Shown: piece after piece, positions 39,041 to 53,800 of the stretch
Layout of the letters: each line of letters opens with the position of its first letter
How positions within the stretch are numbered: position 1 is the stretch's first letter
From: Astur gentilis
Taxonomy: Eukaryota; Chordata; Aves; Accipitriformes; Accipitridae
Assembly: GCF_929443795.1 (NCBI RefSeq)
Contig: NC_064899.1
Span: forward strand, 15,339,501 to 15,403,500
Direction of reading: 5' to 3'
Length of the DNA: 64,000 nucleotides
Position numbers and translations under genes: made by a program
Notes under the pieces: model-generated
What the model was told of the DNA's origin: nothing
Databases searched by the model: none
Seen by the model: the letters and a program-made list of their open reading frames with translations, nothing else

Positions 39041-39078
39041 AAAAAAAAAAAAGAAAAAAAAAAAAAAGAAAGAAGAAA
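39041..39078 (+). repeat. A-rich purine tract
   Basis: Long A runs with a few G, ending GAAAGAAGAAA. Simple low-complexity repeat with no retroposon body recognised beside it. Confidence 0.85.
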
Positions 39079-42000
39079 TCATGAGCAATAAGGAAGTGGG
39101 TGAAACATTATGACAGGAGATCATAATCTGTTGGTTTTTAATTACTGAAGCAGACTCAGCACAGGTGTGCAAGCAACACTATGCAATATCGAAACTGCCT
39201 GCATACTGTGGGGTAGCCCTGATCAGTTCTGCTTGGCATGGAGGTTGAAGGTGGGCAGAATACAGCTGCATGCATTTCAGAACTGGAAATGACTTTGTAA
39301 ACCATCTTTTGTTGTTCCTCGTTTCCAATCAATCGCATGTGGGCCAGAGGACATATCCCACTGTACAAATGTTCGCTGAGTATGCAAATGAGCAGCTGAG
39401 TATCCATGCCAGTAATTTTCTTCTGTACAGAGACTGGCTTATTTGGCAGCAATGAATGCCACAGGCAGAGAACTGTAAATGTCTGCATGTAGCTGGAGAT
39501 ACACAAAAAAATACTCTGTGCATGATGCTTTAGGTAAGAAATTCTGGGCCCCAGAGAAAGACAGAGTACAAGGGGAAGATTATGGACCAGGAGCGTGAAG
39601 ATGGCTAAGTGTGAAGCCAGCTAAGGTGTGGGAAGTCAGATGTGGATACCAGGCAGGAGCATTCAGCTATGGCCAGGTTGGTCCATTGAAACTGCAAAGG
39701 CCTAAGCTACCAGCTATACTGAGGTAGGGGAACACGAAGTATTACTTTGTGTCCACATCAAGAAAAACATACTTAGCCCCAGGCCTAAAAGACTGGTCCA
39801 TCATCAGCCCAAAATACTAATCATGTCATCTAATTACAATGTTTTAAAATATCTCTTTATTTGTTAAAAAGGACCAGCCATGACGTACACAGCTCCTAAT
39901 ATGCCACCACTACAAACAAAAACTCCACATTTTAGACGGTAGGTCTGACTGGAAAGAGGAGAAGGTTACATCTAGAAACTTGGTATACAGCTAGTGCAGC
40001 TCACACAGAGTTGATACTGAAGCTGCACTGATTGAGTCTCTCATAGTCACACGGAATTATACGGAGAACCATGATCACAGCACTCTGCATTTGCATTTAT
40101 TTACTGTACGGATCTACTTCTAATACAGTAGTAACAGATCTACCAGTAGCACACTAAGCATAAATTTACATTTGTACAAGAAACGCCACATTAACAATGC
40201 TGTTCTGAAAGTCCCGTTGCAAAAGAAGATGTGGTATAAATCTACAAGTGCAGGACTCCAAATACATATGCCTCACTGTGATAAGCTGCAATTTGTCATT
40301 TTTTTAATGAACTATAGGACAGTGGGTATTCAGTGTGTCTCCCCACGTGCCTAAGAGAAACTCCTTTAGCTGTACATCTATTCCATAACCCTAAAAGCAC
40401 TAGGCCAAAACAAACCAAGCATTGTGTGTTTAAGAATACCAACTTCAAGAACTTAGAGGCTGATTCTAATGCATAAAGGTTAATGAGAATTAAGGAAAGG
40501 AAATACAAGCCCCCAGTTATTCTGCAATAAGACTGGCTATGCTTTTATTCCCTTTGTTGAAGAGACTCAGGAAAACATTTCTATAAAAACGTGTTAAAAT
40601 GAGAAGCAAATGGCATTTAAAACAGCTTCACTTCCTACTTCGGGTAGACCTGAGAGCAAGGGGAGCAAGCATGTAGGAAGGACAATGCTTGAAGAAAGAA
40701 ATAAAAGCACAGTAGCTGGCACTTCTCTGCAATAATATTATCAGCCTGCTGAGAGCAATTACAATAGCACAGACAGCACTTGCTTTATTGTGACCTTATT
40801 GAATTAAATCTGAGGAAAAAACTCTGAGATTCAGCAGGGAATTTATTAGAAAATTTTAATGCCAACTTAAATTTGATCCAAAGGCCTCAATACTAAAGGT
40901 CATATCCATTACTATACGGTGGGAAACCTTGGATCTCTCTGCTCCTATGTTCCACCCTTTCTCAGTTTTGTTTTCTTTTGTAAGAGCAGGTCAGATTCTC
41001 CCTCTCTCAGCTTCGCAGCACTCTGTATTAGAGGTAGAAGAGACTGATATTTACATTTTTAAAAGCCTTAGCCAGCAAGTCAAATAAAGAACCCCAATCT
41101 TACTTTAAATGAAAAGTTGAAAATGAAAACCATAATCAAGCAGCACTGACAAAACTAATGTGCTATACAGATGAATTTATGTAGATATACAAAACATATA
41201 ACCTGATCCTCACTGAATTATCTGCCAGCACTTGCAGATCAACTGCCATCATGACAGGGGAGTCAGTATGAACTCACTACTGACTTGCACAGAATGGTAA
41301 AAGCTGTGCAGTGTTTTTAAAAAACCAAATTCTTAACTCCAGATTATTGCAAACCTTTGAAATTGGAAGTACCATCACCGGAAGTCTGATCAGCTGAGTT
41401 TCAAAGGCTCCTTGTTTGCATACCAGCAAGCACAATGGTGGCAATGGTTACTGGGTATTTCTTTGAGCCCCATCATTCCCCCACCCAGAGCTTTCAGCTT
41501 TACAACAGGAGATGCACATGCTAAGCACCTGTGAAAAATATAAAGCACGCTGTGTAGCTCATGAATTACTCCCTGAAGGAAGTATTCCCCACAGATTTGC
41601 AGGGTAGCTACGTGAAGTTACTCTTAGCTGAAGATTGAGGAAAGAAACAGAAACATAGACGGCCTGTACTTTACCAGAAGATGAAAAGGACCACAAGTTC
41701 TACTTTTACACTGTACCGATTTTTTTCAAATATGAAACTGTATTAGAAGGAAAAAGCTCATGTTTTCGAATGCTTATGTAATTTTGAAGCTTACATTCTA
41801 GTGACATCCCGAGTACCTTGAGCTCTTAAGTGCCCACATTAGTCAGCATAAACGTGTGAACACAAGTCCAGATCCTTGCTACCAATCTGCTCAGGTACCC
41901 TCTGAATAAAAAAGCCTTCCTCTCTTTTCAGCCTACGAGAATATACATTATGAATATTCATTACACTCCTTACTTTCTCAGTAGCCTCAGTATTCACTTG

Positions 42001-45000
42001 ATGTAGGATGTCTGAGGAAAGGAAGAAGGTTAAAAGACAATTTTCCTGTCCCAGGCTCACTTAAGTATCAAAATATATCCCACCTGATGACCTGGTAGCA
42101 GCAATTTCAGTCTTCCTCAAAAGTACTGGAAAACCTGGCAATTGAACTAGTTTAATCTACTGTTCAGGCTATGCTGGCATTAAATACATTTTTGGAGGAC
42201 AGTGCATGAAAATCATCTTTTCTGAACTTAATACACACATTCTTCATGCTACTAGCCAAATTAAATTTAGTTTCATATATGTCTCGGGTATCTTTGCAGG
42301 TTTGAAACCAAAAAGGCAAATACAATTTGAATGCCACTGAAAGGTTACCACTTCTTAAAGACTTGTGTTCACACATTCATGCACCGACCCAAGCTTACTT
42401 ACCCTTTTAGACATGGATGCAAATGACCTCTAGCTCAGAACCCATGCAGAAGTGTTCGGGCTGACATGCCATATCAGCTGCACCCCAGGATGCCTGCTTT
42501 TGAAACTAAATAAAACTTATTCACACAAGCACCCTACCACAAAGCCCTCTACGCACAACATGAATATACTTAATGTGCCATGCTAAAGAAAGTGTCGATG
42601 GTTTTGTCTTCTGAATTGCTTTACCCTTCACAAAGAGATTGATTACACATGCTTGCTTTAATGCAATTTGATTTGGTAGCCACTGTAATTTTGTTCATTA
42701 GATAGTTGTGTCTTATCAGCTTTGTCTCATTCGAAAAAGGAGGGACAGGCTTAATTTATTACTTTTAACATTTGCAAGAAGTCAACAGAATGGCTGCTAG
42801 ACTAAAACTGAAACATTTAATATTTTAATTTGTTTTTTCATATAAAAGCTAGACTTGATGTTAGACTACAGACATCTCAGTTTTGTATACTGACAACAAA
42901 ATCTCTGGGTCTGATTTTTTTATTTTTTTTTAGGACCTGGGCAACACATGATTTTTTCCATTAGTAAGAAGAGGATAGGAATTACAGAAATAGAAATTTC
43001 AATTACAACACAGGGTAGGATGGCATGAGGCTTCATACTAGTGTTTAACTCACCTGTTTGCCAGCCATTTTTCTCTCATACAAGTTCAAAGAAGTGAAAT
43101 AAAAACTATCCACCTATTAACAATAGTTTTCAACTAACAGTATCTTATTTGAAATACAGAGAAATAATAGTATTTTAGAATACTAAGCTGGAGTACTATG
43201 TGAGGATGGAGCCAGGATGGAGAACAAGAAAGACAAGAGGAATGGGAATGCGGACATGTCTGATCTTGAATTGTTCAAATGACAGGGAACTTTGCTACCT
43301 GCATCAAGATTTGGATGTTTAAATCAGTCCTTTTGTTTCCTAGGACTGAGACCCTCATGAATTTTTTAGTCACCCCTTGATAAAGATAGTTCGTTATCAT
43401 CAGGTGTACAAATACTTGTTTCCTACTGTTCTGACTGATTAAAGAGGTTAGTCACATTCATTCTCTAGCTCTTTCAACTCCTCACCTGTTGTTCTTTCCC
43501 CAAATAAGCATTTATTTTTCTAATCTCATTTTCAATTTAAGCAAATGGTGTATCTCTATGTAAAATACCATTTAATTCTACACTGTTTCAGATAACTAAT
43601 TTAGTCAACAGTTCCTTTCACAAGTAGCATTGTAAAATTAGGCCCTACACAGTAAGATATGAAAATAATTAAATTTATGTAATATTTGAGTTTAACAACA
43701 TTTATAACTTTTATCTGAATTTTTATATGTATATGTATGTTTCCTTGAAAAATTGCAGTTCACCTTTAGGATGTCAATTAAAAAGACAAGTAAAATTGCA
43801 AAAACCACAAATAGCTGCTTCCCTACTTCTCTCTTTTCCTATCCTGGTGTTCACAGTGGCTCTCATTTAATTAGAAAATAGCAGCATTAACTATTAAGTC
43901 TTTCTTCACTGCTCATTAGGCAGGGCTTTTAATTCTTACATTGTCTTCGGTGTGGCCCATAAAACATAGTAAGACTGACACAACCAATGCAGTCAGCATC
44001 CTGCCAGGTTTCTGTCTAAGCAGATTTTCTTCTCCAGTCCACTGCTATTTGGGTCTAAAGGGGACAGAGAATTAAGTGATGTAGATGATAAAGGGATACC
44101 TACTGACATGGACAGTGTTGTAAGACTTGGAATACCATGCTTTACCTCCTGCTGTAAGCATATTTTGGGAACCTGGACAAATAATTTAGTTCCCTGTGTA
44201 CCAAAGTCTTTAAATATTATGCTTAAATTTAAAAAGAAGTAGCCTCCTTCGTTTCCACCTCAATATCTTAAGGACAGGCATGTGGTAAAATGCAGAGTTA
44301 AAAACAGGGTGCCTTATCTCCCAGACCTCACTACTACTTCTGTAAAGCAGCAGTAGTACTAGTAATTCTCTCTGCCCTCTGCCTTGCTTTTACAGCTGAG
44401 AGAAAGGAAACAGTCCCAGCCCTGACAAGTCCCTTAGGATGGCACAACAAATGTAGGTGTACTGTCATGCTCACAAAAATATTAGTAACAAAACTAGCAC
44501 TTTTGAAAAGACTTACTTCCTTTTTTTTACCCATAGAGCATACCATACATGCGGGAAAAGGTATTTTACTGTCAATGGGTTAATGCTTCAGTATTATTTT
44601 ACAGCACAACTTAGCACACCAATTTTTCTCCTCTTCCCCCAAGAGCATACATACAAATAATTTCGAAGCAATTTACAACATGTCAAACTGCTTAAGGAGA
44701 CTCTTAAAAATCTAGTGTATGAAGTTAACCATTGGCATGATTTATTATTGAAGTTCCACTGTTATAACTTGACAATTAAGAAATATTGATAAATGTAAAC
44801 ACACTATTGATGTCAATTAAAAAGCACAAGATTGATTAACCTCCCAGAGGTACACTGGCACAAGCAGTTGGAGTGTAATCACCCCAGTAAGTATTCACTA
44901 CTGACAAATGTGCATAAAAATTAAGACTTCTGTGAGACAAAAAGTACATTCAATTGAAATTAAGATCATTAGAACACATAATCAAAGCATTGGGTCAACA

Positions 45001-46431
45001 ACAAAATCAACAGAATTACAAACAAGATCTGTATTAACGTGAAAGGTTAAGCGATTAGGTCACATAATGCTCTCATTAAACAAACACTCAGATGAAAATA
45101 TGGTTAAAAATTACCAAAGCAACTGCTCAGCAAGTGAATTATGCTTACAGGAGAAAGACTATGAACATATTATTTAGCCACTACACTGTAATATTCATAA
45201 CTGCCCTGGTGAGGGACAAGACATTGTTTACAGGATAAACAGCAGATCTTTGTTTCAAAGCATGTATTTGTGTACATTCTACAGACGACCAAATTATAAA
45301 GGTGAACTCGAAACTGTTTAGTAATGGTTCACTTCCTGCAAAGCAAAGAGCCTAGGAATGACATTCAGGCAGTCTATACATCGAAGGGGGCAAGCATACA
45401 TCTGACATACCCCAGAGAGAATAACAACAGGAATCAGTCAATCTGTGATTTAAATATTACTGGAAAACTTTGGGCTCCTTTTTTCTTCTTTTTACTTGCT
45501 TTCAGAATTAATGTACTGGCATAATGCCTGTCACCAAGATGAAGGGCACTGCAGCTATAGCTTTTAATGGCCAAAAAAAATCCCAGGCTCACCTCAGAAA
45601 GCACAGAGCTAAAGACAGCAGCAATGCACCAGTACCAAGGAGACTGCGTAAACACTAATTAAACTTCTCTCTACACTCTTGTCTAGAAAACAGTTCTCCC
45701 TGCTTAAACTTCCAAGGGCTGGATCAGACATGCTGATACTGGAGTCTAGCAACTTTCTTCCCCAAAGCTTGGCCTTCATCACAACTTCATGGATCAAACA
45801 CATTTCCCTCAATTACAAGCAGCTTACTACAGAAACACTAGACAGAATCCAAATTACTGCAAAAAAGATAAAATTGGAACATAACTTGTCAACAATGAAG
45901 CTCCTTTGTTTGAAAGAGCTTTATGTGAAGGCCATACGTATGTTTATTGTAAAAATAAAACTAGATCACTGTGAATTTACCTATCTGCAAATTCAGTGAA
46001 ATGGTATTAGTGCCAAAGACCATGTTTGGTGCTCTGCTAAACCACAGGGGTATTCAATGGACCCCCAAAAGATCACAATACATGCAGACACACAGGACTG
46101 TGAAGAAGACTTTTTTTTTTTAAGTAACTGTTTTTTTCAGATTTTTATTAAATGACAGTTAACATTGGTGGGGTTAATAAACAGGTTTCATTTTGACAAG
46201 CGATTTTAAAATAAGAAAACATCTGGCATCTTTGCAACTGGGATAATGGAAGAGTTTTAGTGACTGAACCAACAGAAGCATGAAGATAGTAAGATGGGGA
46301 ATCAAAAGCACTTGTGAAGCCAGATTCTTGGAGCAAAGAGGACAAATAGAGCTCCTTGGAGGCTGGCCTTATGCTAAGAATGAAGATGAGAATAAATTCT
46401 TTAGACTTGACAAACTACCTGTGGAAGAGAC

Positions 46432-46448
46432 AAAAAAAAAAAAAAAAA
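46432..46448 (+). repeat. Poly-A run (17 A)
   Basis: Seventeen A bases followed by GGTATCTG. Simple repeat. Confidence 0.85.
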
Positions 46449-48093
46449 GGTATCTGATTTAGAGTGGCAGGGGAAGATTTTACATACTGTATTTTCAATG
46501 TGCTGAGGGGAGAAGCACGGCCATCTGAAAGGCCAGAAAACAATGCAAGTAGCTTAGAGGAGCTAAAATGCTTCCTCTTCCCTCCATTAGCTGTAAAGGG
46601 AAAAACTGTAACTGTAATAAGCTGAGAGACTGATGACTGAGGATGGGAGGTGAAAGTGTCATTAAAAATCATTGTACCATAGCTAAAGGACTAGGTGACT
46701 TGTTGGATAGTGAGGGCGTCAACACCAACATCGTCATCCTGAATTACAGACTGCAGTTCAAGGGCAGCAGAACACAGTCCTGGGGATCTGAGGCACCAAA
46801 CAAAAGTGCCAAAGCTCCTCCTGGAGGGAAGTATGCCGGCTCAGTTGTGGTGCCATTGAACCTGACATTGTCTCCTTTCAATAAGCAGTACAAACTGAGG
46901 AAGGCAAGTTTTCTCAGCAAGGAAAGTGAAATAAAAGAACAACAGATTAAAAAGTAACCAACAAACTGTGGGAGACCAAAACAGAGATGACTGTTGTAAT
47001 AACAGCACTGTTGTGTCTCTTACTTTTTTCAGAAGTTCTCAAAACAGCAATCCCTTTAATGTCCTGTATGCTGTACTTAAAACTGGCTTACCCCATGATA
47101 ACACCACTGGAAAGAGATGCTCAGGTGAGATCTATGCTCTGACATGAGCATAAGTCACAACACACATGCAAGGCTTTTACAAGGTTGTATGTTTCATAAA
47201 GAACACACAAACCTGCCATACTTCTCTTTTCCCTATTCAGTAAAAAAAGTGATTGTCCACAAATGTTCTGCTCTTCAGCAGACACCACAGAGCAAGACAG
47301 ACAGAAAGTTGCTCAAAGGTTAATATACTTTAATGCTAGAAACTCAATCTTCAAACCATCCCTCAACTGGCACCACTACAAACCAGGCTGGCAGGCATCA
47401 ACTCAAGATCACACTGTCAGACTAGAAACATGGCATAAGTAATTCGAGCTGTGATCAAAACTACCAGCACTTATTTCTACCTTCCCTCTCTTGGCAATAT
47501 TTTATATTTATAGTAGGACACAAATGAACTTGCTGTCACTCACCTCATTTGGAAAAGACCCGCTTAAAGTTTTGTTGCAACAGCCATCCCTATGAACCGT
47601 ATTCATTTATACACTGGGCAGAAGCCCTTGAGACACCAAACACAGGAAAGCAGAAAGCATGAAGGGACAAGTGGCAGATGAACACATCTCCCTGAAAACA
47701 TGAGCTTTCCTTGCTTCTGGAGCTTTCTTCAGCACAGACTGGTTCAATCAGTGCTGCTAACTGTTTGGAGAAGCTACGGACCAGCCAGACTGATGAAACT
47801 TACTCTTTTCCACATGGAAGTTTACACTTAGCATTTACTTGATTGGATGTGACATACTGCCACACCAAATTGCTCACTAGAAAATAAGTCCTTCTCCTGT
47901 CCTTCAGACAGCCCTCCTCTGTGCATAATATAGGATGCTCAGAGCGCTGGATGCATTATGTAACTACTTATTATTTATGGTAAGGCCCCAACCTCACTGG
48001 ATTAGCCACTAAATACATATAACAAAAATAATGACAGCTCTTTATGACAGATAATTAAAGTATTTTAAAAGCAGCTGCCAACACTCAACAGTC

Positions 48094-48107
48094 TTTTTTT
48101 TTTTTTT
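48094..48107 (+). repeat. Poly-T run (14 T)
   Basis: Fourteen T followed by six A, forming a T/A junction. Simple repeat. Confidence 0.85.
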
Positions 48108-49134
48108 AAAAAAGAAAGGTTACTGCATACATCAAATGCTGTGTTTTACACTAAAGCTCTTACATCAAAAAGACAAAGTCTCATTCTACCTCTGAATCAC
48201 CTTTGCTTGTAGCCTAAAGGTTACTTTCAATGCAGGGTCTACTTTGGTATTTAATATTGCAGGCAGAACCTGCCACTTGTAATTTAGTCAGCAGGGCAAA
48301 TAGCAGCAAATCACTTGTGAAAATACAATCTTGCTCTCCATCAGGAGAGTTAAATGAAAGCCTAAGGAGTAATATCACCCTGGAGACTCACACAGGTGTA
48401 ACCTGGAGAGCCATGCCACCTGAAGACGGGTAAAATGTCTGTTATACTCCCTGCACATTCAGATTCTAGAAATTAAGCTGGTATGACAGTTCTGGGCTTT
48501 TGGCATCTGTTACAATATTGCATATCTCCAAAGCTGTCCTACATGCCAACATGAAAAACCTATTTGAAAAGGCTGGCTGAAGTGGACCTCACTACTAACA
48601 TGTCTTGCAAAGGGCCAAGTTCTAATTCACCTGAGTTTCTGTTCAAATTTATCAAACTTTTTCCAAAGTCCCTCCTATTACATTTTTTCCTTTGTTCCTC
48701 CTCCCTTTTCCCCCTGCAAAACCTTATGGATATTTACTGGACATAAAAGGCATTTACTCTCGTGCTGGAATATAAACCCAGTACAGTTCCGAATGTAATG
48801 CCTCCCAATTTCAATTTCAAGCTTTTTCTTGTTTTAGTAAAAGACAGGTATTATCCATCCTATGTTACACCTTCCTCCACCTGCACCTGTATCTCTTTCC
48901 AAGTAAAGAGCACTGAAACTTAAGGTATGTTCATGATTTCTGTTGCTTTCTTAAACACACTCTTCCTTGTAGGCTACTGTTATAAAAGAAGAAATATACA
49001 AATGTATATTTCTTGAGTTATGTTTTCAAATCACATGGAAAGTAAGTGCAACTTGAACATAACAAATAGGATTTAAATGACCTTGAGGGGAAAAAAAATA
49101 ATCTAAAAATATCAGCCCAAAGAGCTTTGTAATT

Positions 49135-49152
49135 AAAAAAAAAAAAAAAAAA
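49135..49152 (+). repeat. Poly-A run (18 A)
   Basis: Eighteen A bases between AATT and TCCACAG. Simple repeat. Confidence 0.85.
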
Positions 49153-50799
49153 TCCACAGAAAAATCTCCCCAATGCCTTCTAAAAACCAAAGTCAGCTGA
49201 CTTAAATTCAGTGTTTGGCTTTGCCACAAGCTGCCAGCATAATTTCAGTAAATGCATGTAGGGAACCAATCAAGTGAGAACTCATGATCTGCTACAGCAA
49301 TTAAAAACTGACTACCAGTATTGCTGGAACAAGGAGCAAGAGAAGTGCAAGAGTCTCATAACAACCATTTGCTAAATTCTAGATGCCACTGCAAGTATTT
49401 AGAAGTGTACAGATGCTTGATCACCTTCAAAAACTGATACCATGCAGTGACCTGATAAAACTGTTTTAATAGGATCTTTAACCATTGTTTGATTATGCCA
49501 TTCACCTCCTGCTCTTCTTCTGTGAATGAGGCATTTGAAAACTCTTCCCTGTGTCTACACTTGCTGTAAGAAATTAAATGGCTCAAAGGTAGGAATATTC
49601 TCTCTGTGCATAATGTTGGCTCTATCCTGGTTGGAATCTGTAGATGCAACTGTAATAAATAGAAATATATGACACTAGTAAAAAAGCAGTGAACTTCCAA
49701 GGACACTTCTCTTATCTAAGAACTGTAAGTATAATTTTTTGTAGAAAAATAGGTTTTTGCCATTGTGAAGCTGAAAAAAAAAATTTAAATAAAATTCAAG
49801 GAGATTCTTAAGAAAAGCAGTAAATTAATCTGTGATTTTAAAACTTCCTTCCAGTGACAAACTTGGTAAGAGGAAGCCACATTAGAGCTCTAACATAACT
49901 GGCTGCTAGTAGGAAAACGTGACTTGCCAATATCATATACATTCCTGAACAGTAGTGTGGGCGCTGTACCCTGTACTCAGAGTGCTTAAAAAGCTCTTCC
50001 AGCTATTCTTTCCTTTTGGCTTCAAAACTGCTGTTAACATAATCAAATACATTATACAGTATTTTGCAACTTTCTTATATATTCATGAAAATTAGACAGA
50101 AATACGACTTGTAGCCTGAAACTAAAACTAACAATAAGAATTTTCATAATGAACTTCCTCCTGCTAAAGGCCTCCAGCCTCCAGCGCTTTGCAGTATAAA
50201 TATATGTATCTTCAGATACACAGAATGCTTCTTTAAGGTTGAGAAGATCCTTGAGACAGTCAATTTCAATGTCACACACAACTGTGTAAATTGGTACCAG
50301 TCCCTTGAATGCTCAACAGTATGTTTTCAGTCCAGAAATACACACACCTTGGCATTTACTAATTTACCTGCTATTGCTGCAAATCAATCACAGGATTACT
50401 AGAACTGAACTATGGAAAACAATGGGAATATTTGCTGATAAAACCACACAGGATGAGCAATAAAATCCAAAGGAGGTGCAGTAAATGAAGGTACTTCTAC
50501 TTTTTGGTTTTTTAGAGTAACTATAATTGAAATTTCTTGTCTTGCTAATATTTATTAAACATGCTTTAATATTTATACTATTTTGATTAACAGAGATACG
50601 CTTCCTTATGCTGTGGCTATAGTCTTACCAGTTCATAATAATACGAGTGCTGTATTAGTACATTCATTCAGTATCATTTCCACTTCCATTCATCCGTTAC
50701 TTGAATCTGTGATATTGCTAAGATGAGATACTGCTAATGAACACCTCAAGAAGGCACAGTACATGGCTTAACATAGCTGCACTGGCAACTTGGCTTGCT

Positions 50800-50824
50800 A
50801 AAAAAAAAAAAAAAAAAAAAAAAA
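50800..50824 (+). repeat. Poly-A run (25 A)
   Basis: Twenty-five uninterrupted A bases, the longest homopolymer in the window. About 90 bases to its left give no similarity to a known gene or element, so a processed-transcript tail is not supported. Confidence 0.9.
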
Positions 50825-53800
50825 CCACCAAAGGAAAGACCCAGAAGAACTGTCCAACAGTTGTTTTGAAATTTGTGTAAAAGAACAAGACCATACTAAT
50901 CATTTTTACTAGAAATGGGAAATATACAGAAACACAAGAATATGAGACGAAATCTCACACTAAGTATGACATAGGCTTTTATCAAGGCATAGTCATTAAG
51001 CATTTCATTAAAAGAAATGGAGCCAAAGTTACTATAATCAATCAATATTGCAAGGATTAGAATGTACTTACAACATGCTGCAAACATGAAAAATGCTGCA
51101 AGTACTCAATATTTATCATTATGAGTGGAACTTTTTTAATAGAGTTCTCATACTTCAAACCCACGTTCCTTCATTCTTCTACATATCTGAAGGGAACAGT
51201 AAGAGAGGTCAAGCCTGAGGAAGAACAACTCAAACTCAGAAGAAAAGTTCATCTGTTCCCCTAGAAAACGCCGATGACCAGCCAGGTGGAAAGGAAGAAG
51301 ATCCACACATCCTGACTGTGTAACTGCTCACAGTGCATCTCTTGTCTCCCTGTGAAAGGTTTGTGCAAACCATGATTCTTATCAGTTTGCATTATATAAA
51401 GGGACTAATAAACTGTTTTACTGAAGAGTACTGTAGTTGTGTGATGTCAAAACCAGTACAATTGATACTGAAGGCTTCAGAGCTGCCAAGAAAACCAAAA
51501 TAATTCTTCTTAGCTCGACAAGATGATGACTGGTAGTTTCCAGCTACAATCTAAAACTGAGGAGAAGGTACTGTGGAGGAATATGTAAGAATGAGATGTT
51601 CTATAAATTAAAACAGGGATTTGATCAGAGCACACAGGTCTAATATAGCTTTTGAATTTCACTTTTATATTTTCAGTTCAAAACTTGAGAGACAGCATGC
51701 CACAAAGAAAACTAGCAAACACTTCAAAACACTCACTATTATCCTGTCTTCAAAGTGGCTTCTATAGATCTTGAATCTCAGCAACAGCAGTAACATTTCA
51801 GAGCAAATTCTCTTAACACTAACATATTCCAATAGCAATAGAAACTCACAAATTAAGTTATATTAGCATAGCTGGGGAATGGCTATTATGAAAATCCTCA
51901 AAGGACCTCAAGACTTAGCCCCAAACATTTTTAAAACTTTCTGTTTCAAACTAACTTGTGACAATGCATTTCTCACGACAGCCTTCTTTACAGGGAAGAC
52001 ACCACAAATTGTGCTGTTTACACAGTATGCACACAAAACCCCCATCTTCACAAACAGTGCTGAGAAAAGCATCAGTTGCTCCTTCCTTTAGCCACACTAT
52101 TTTTAAATCAAAACCAATAATAAGAAGAGGAAGACTAAGGCAAAGATTAATGTTCCTCCATGCTTTTCAGCTTTATAAAGCTACTTTTATAACATTCAAG
52201 CAAATTGTACAGTGACTGACATGAACAAAATGACAGTAATCTGTCACTATTTCACATTTCCCACTAGGCTGATTCAAGTAGTTATTCATGAACCTTACAC
52301 TTCAACGGTCACTTTGATGACTAAACCGTAAGTTAGAATGTAAAGTGAATATAAATGTGACTTTAGAGTAACAACAAACTTCAGCAACGTGAGATATTAT
52401 TTAATTTCTATTGACATGCTATGAAAAATTCAGCAACGCCAAGACGTGCTACATCACAATAAACCCCAAACTTAAAAAAAAGTACGCTAGATCTCATGTT
52501 TGCTTCAGTGATTCTGCATTTAAAAATAAAAGCACTTTATATTATGCTTGCTTAATTTTAAATATAAAGTCTTAATAGTGTCAGATTACTTCATTACTTA
52601 GATCTTCAATTAAACAGGGAGCAAGAATGATTTTTTTTCTGCAGAGCATGATTAAATTTGACAGCAAGGAAATATTAATATGAATTTAGATGCTAAGGTT
52701 TTTAATAGTCATGATGAAAAGCTTACTCTTAAAACTGTTAGTATTTTTCCAATATTTATCTCTTGCTTTACAGCTGAAAGTGAGATGACACTGAAATGTA
52801 ATAGAAATTCTGCAAAGAACAACAGTTCTCAATTTTTTAGAAAAACTTTTTTTTTTGGGGGGGAGGTATGGGGAGGTGGGGGTAGAAAGGACTCAGAAAA
52901 AAATAATCCTTATTATCCAAACATCAAGTTTTGCAGGGACTCACATGTCAAAAAATTACCTTGATAAACTGATTTTCTTTTATCAGATTATTTTCTGTTA
53001 GAAAGTTCCATTGCTTATTATGTTACTATGTGTGTTACTGTCTGTTACTCCTACAAACATTAAGATAAACACATACACCCTTCCAAAACTGAATGCAGCA
53101 TGATTATACTTTGTCTGGAAAATTGCTGGAAGTGTGACATAAGAGATACTTCAAGATAAGTTTCACTGTTTCAGCAGTGTTAAAAATGGGAAGTTTTGTC
53201 AGACTCTTTAATATTCCTTACTTTTCAAGTATATTTTTCCTGAAATTCTTACATGGAATGATACCAAAATGTGATCCATTTTAAAACTACTTTAGCTTTA
53301 GTAGATTGATTTTGCATGTGGGAGAAACCCCTTAAATAGCTGAGATTTGAAACAACAAACAAACAAGCAAACCCCTGCAGATTTAGCAGTAACTGAGGCC
53401 ATTCTGCATTATTCTGGTATGTCCCAGTGACAAAGACATCCTCCAACTAACAAACATATAACAGAAAGATAGGTACTTCACATTATTTGACAGTTTTGAT
53501 TATAAGTTCAGTTATAATCAACAACATTTGGATTATAAGTTGTTTACAATATTTATATTAAACACTGGTTTTCTATGTTTGCAAAAACCAAACATATGTG
53601 GAGAGATTTTCACATTCTGAAAATTTGAGTGGTGCTAGTCCAGGAACTAGAACCCTACATGCCCTTTTTGCTTCTGAACATATTCCCAGCTGAAAAATTC
53701 ACAGCTACCTATAAAACATTTTAAGCAAGATTTATGTATTAAGTGGTAGAGCGAAATGTGGCTCTCAATGACTTCTCTCAATCTTGAGTCAAGAAAGATT

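Larger units (their letters stand above)
36091..50799. other. Plain AT-rich intron-like DNA
   Basis: About 14.7 kb without a recognised exon or known transposon. It contains the 20-bp tandem pair at 36793, an AAAT run at 37851, a 22-bp repeat at 37942, A-tracts at 39041, 46432 and 49135, and a T-run at 48094. Open frames at 45679-45999 and 46643-46957 on the plus strand show no similarity I know and no supporting splice or promoter signals. Confidence 0.55.

Noticed and set aside
39041..39078. A-rich tract as the tail of a processed pseudogene.
   Set aside because: The sequence to its left shows no coding similarity, and no target-site duplication was seen.
45679..46957. Plus-strand frames of 106 and 104 codons as possible genes.
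   Set aside because: No known similarity, no splice or promoter context, and lengths within chance expectation for a 64-kb window.
50700..50824. 25-A run as a retroposon tail.
   Set aside because: No SINE, LINE or processed mRNA body could be recognised upstream of it.
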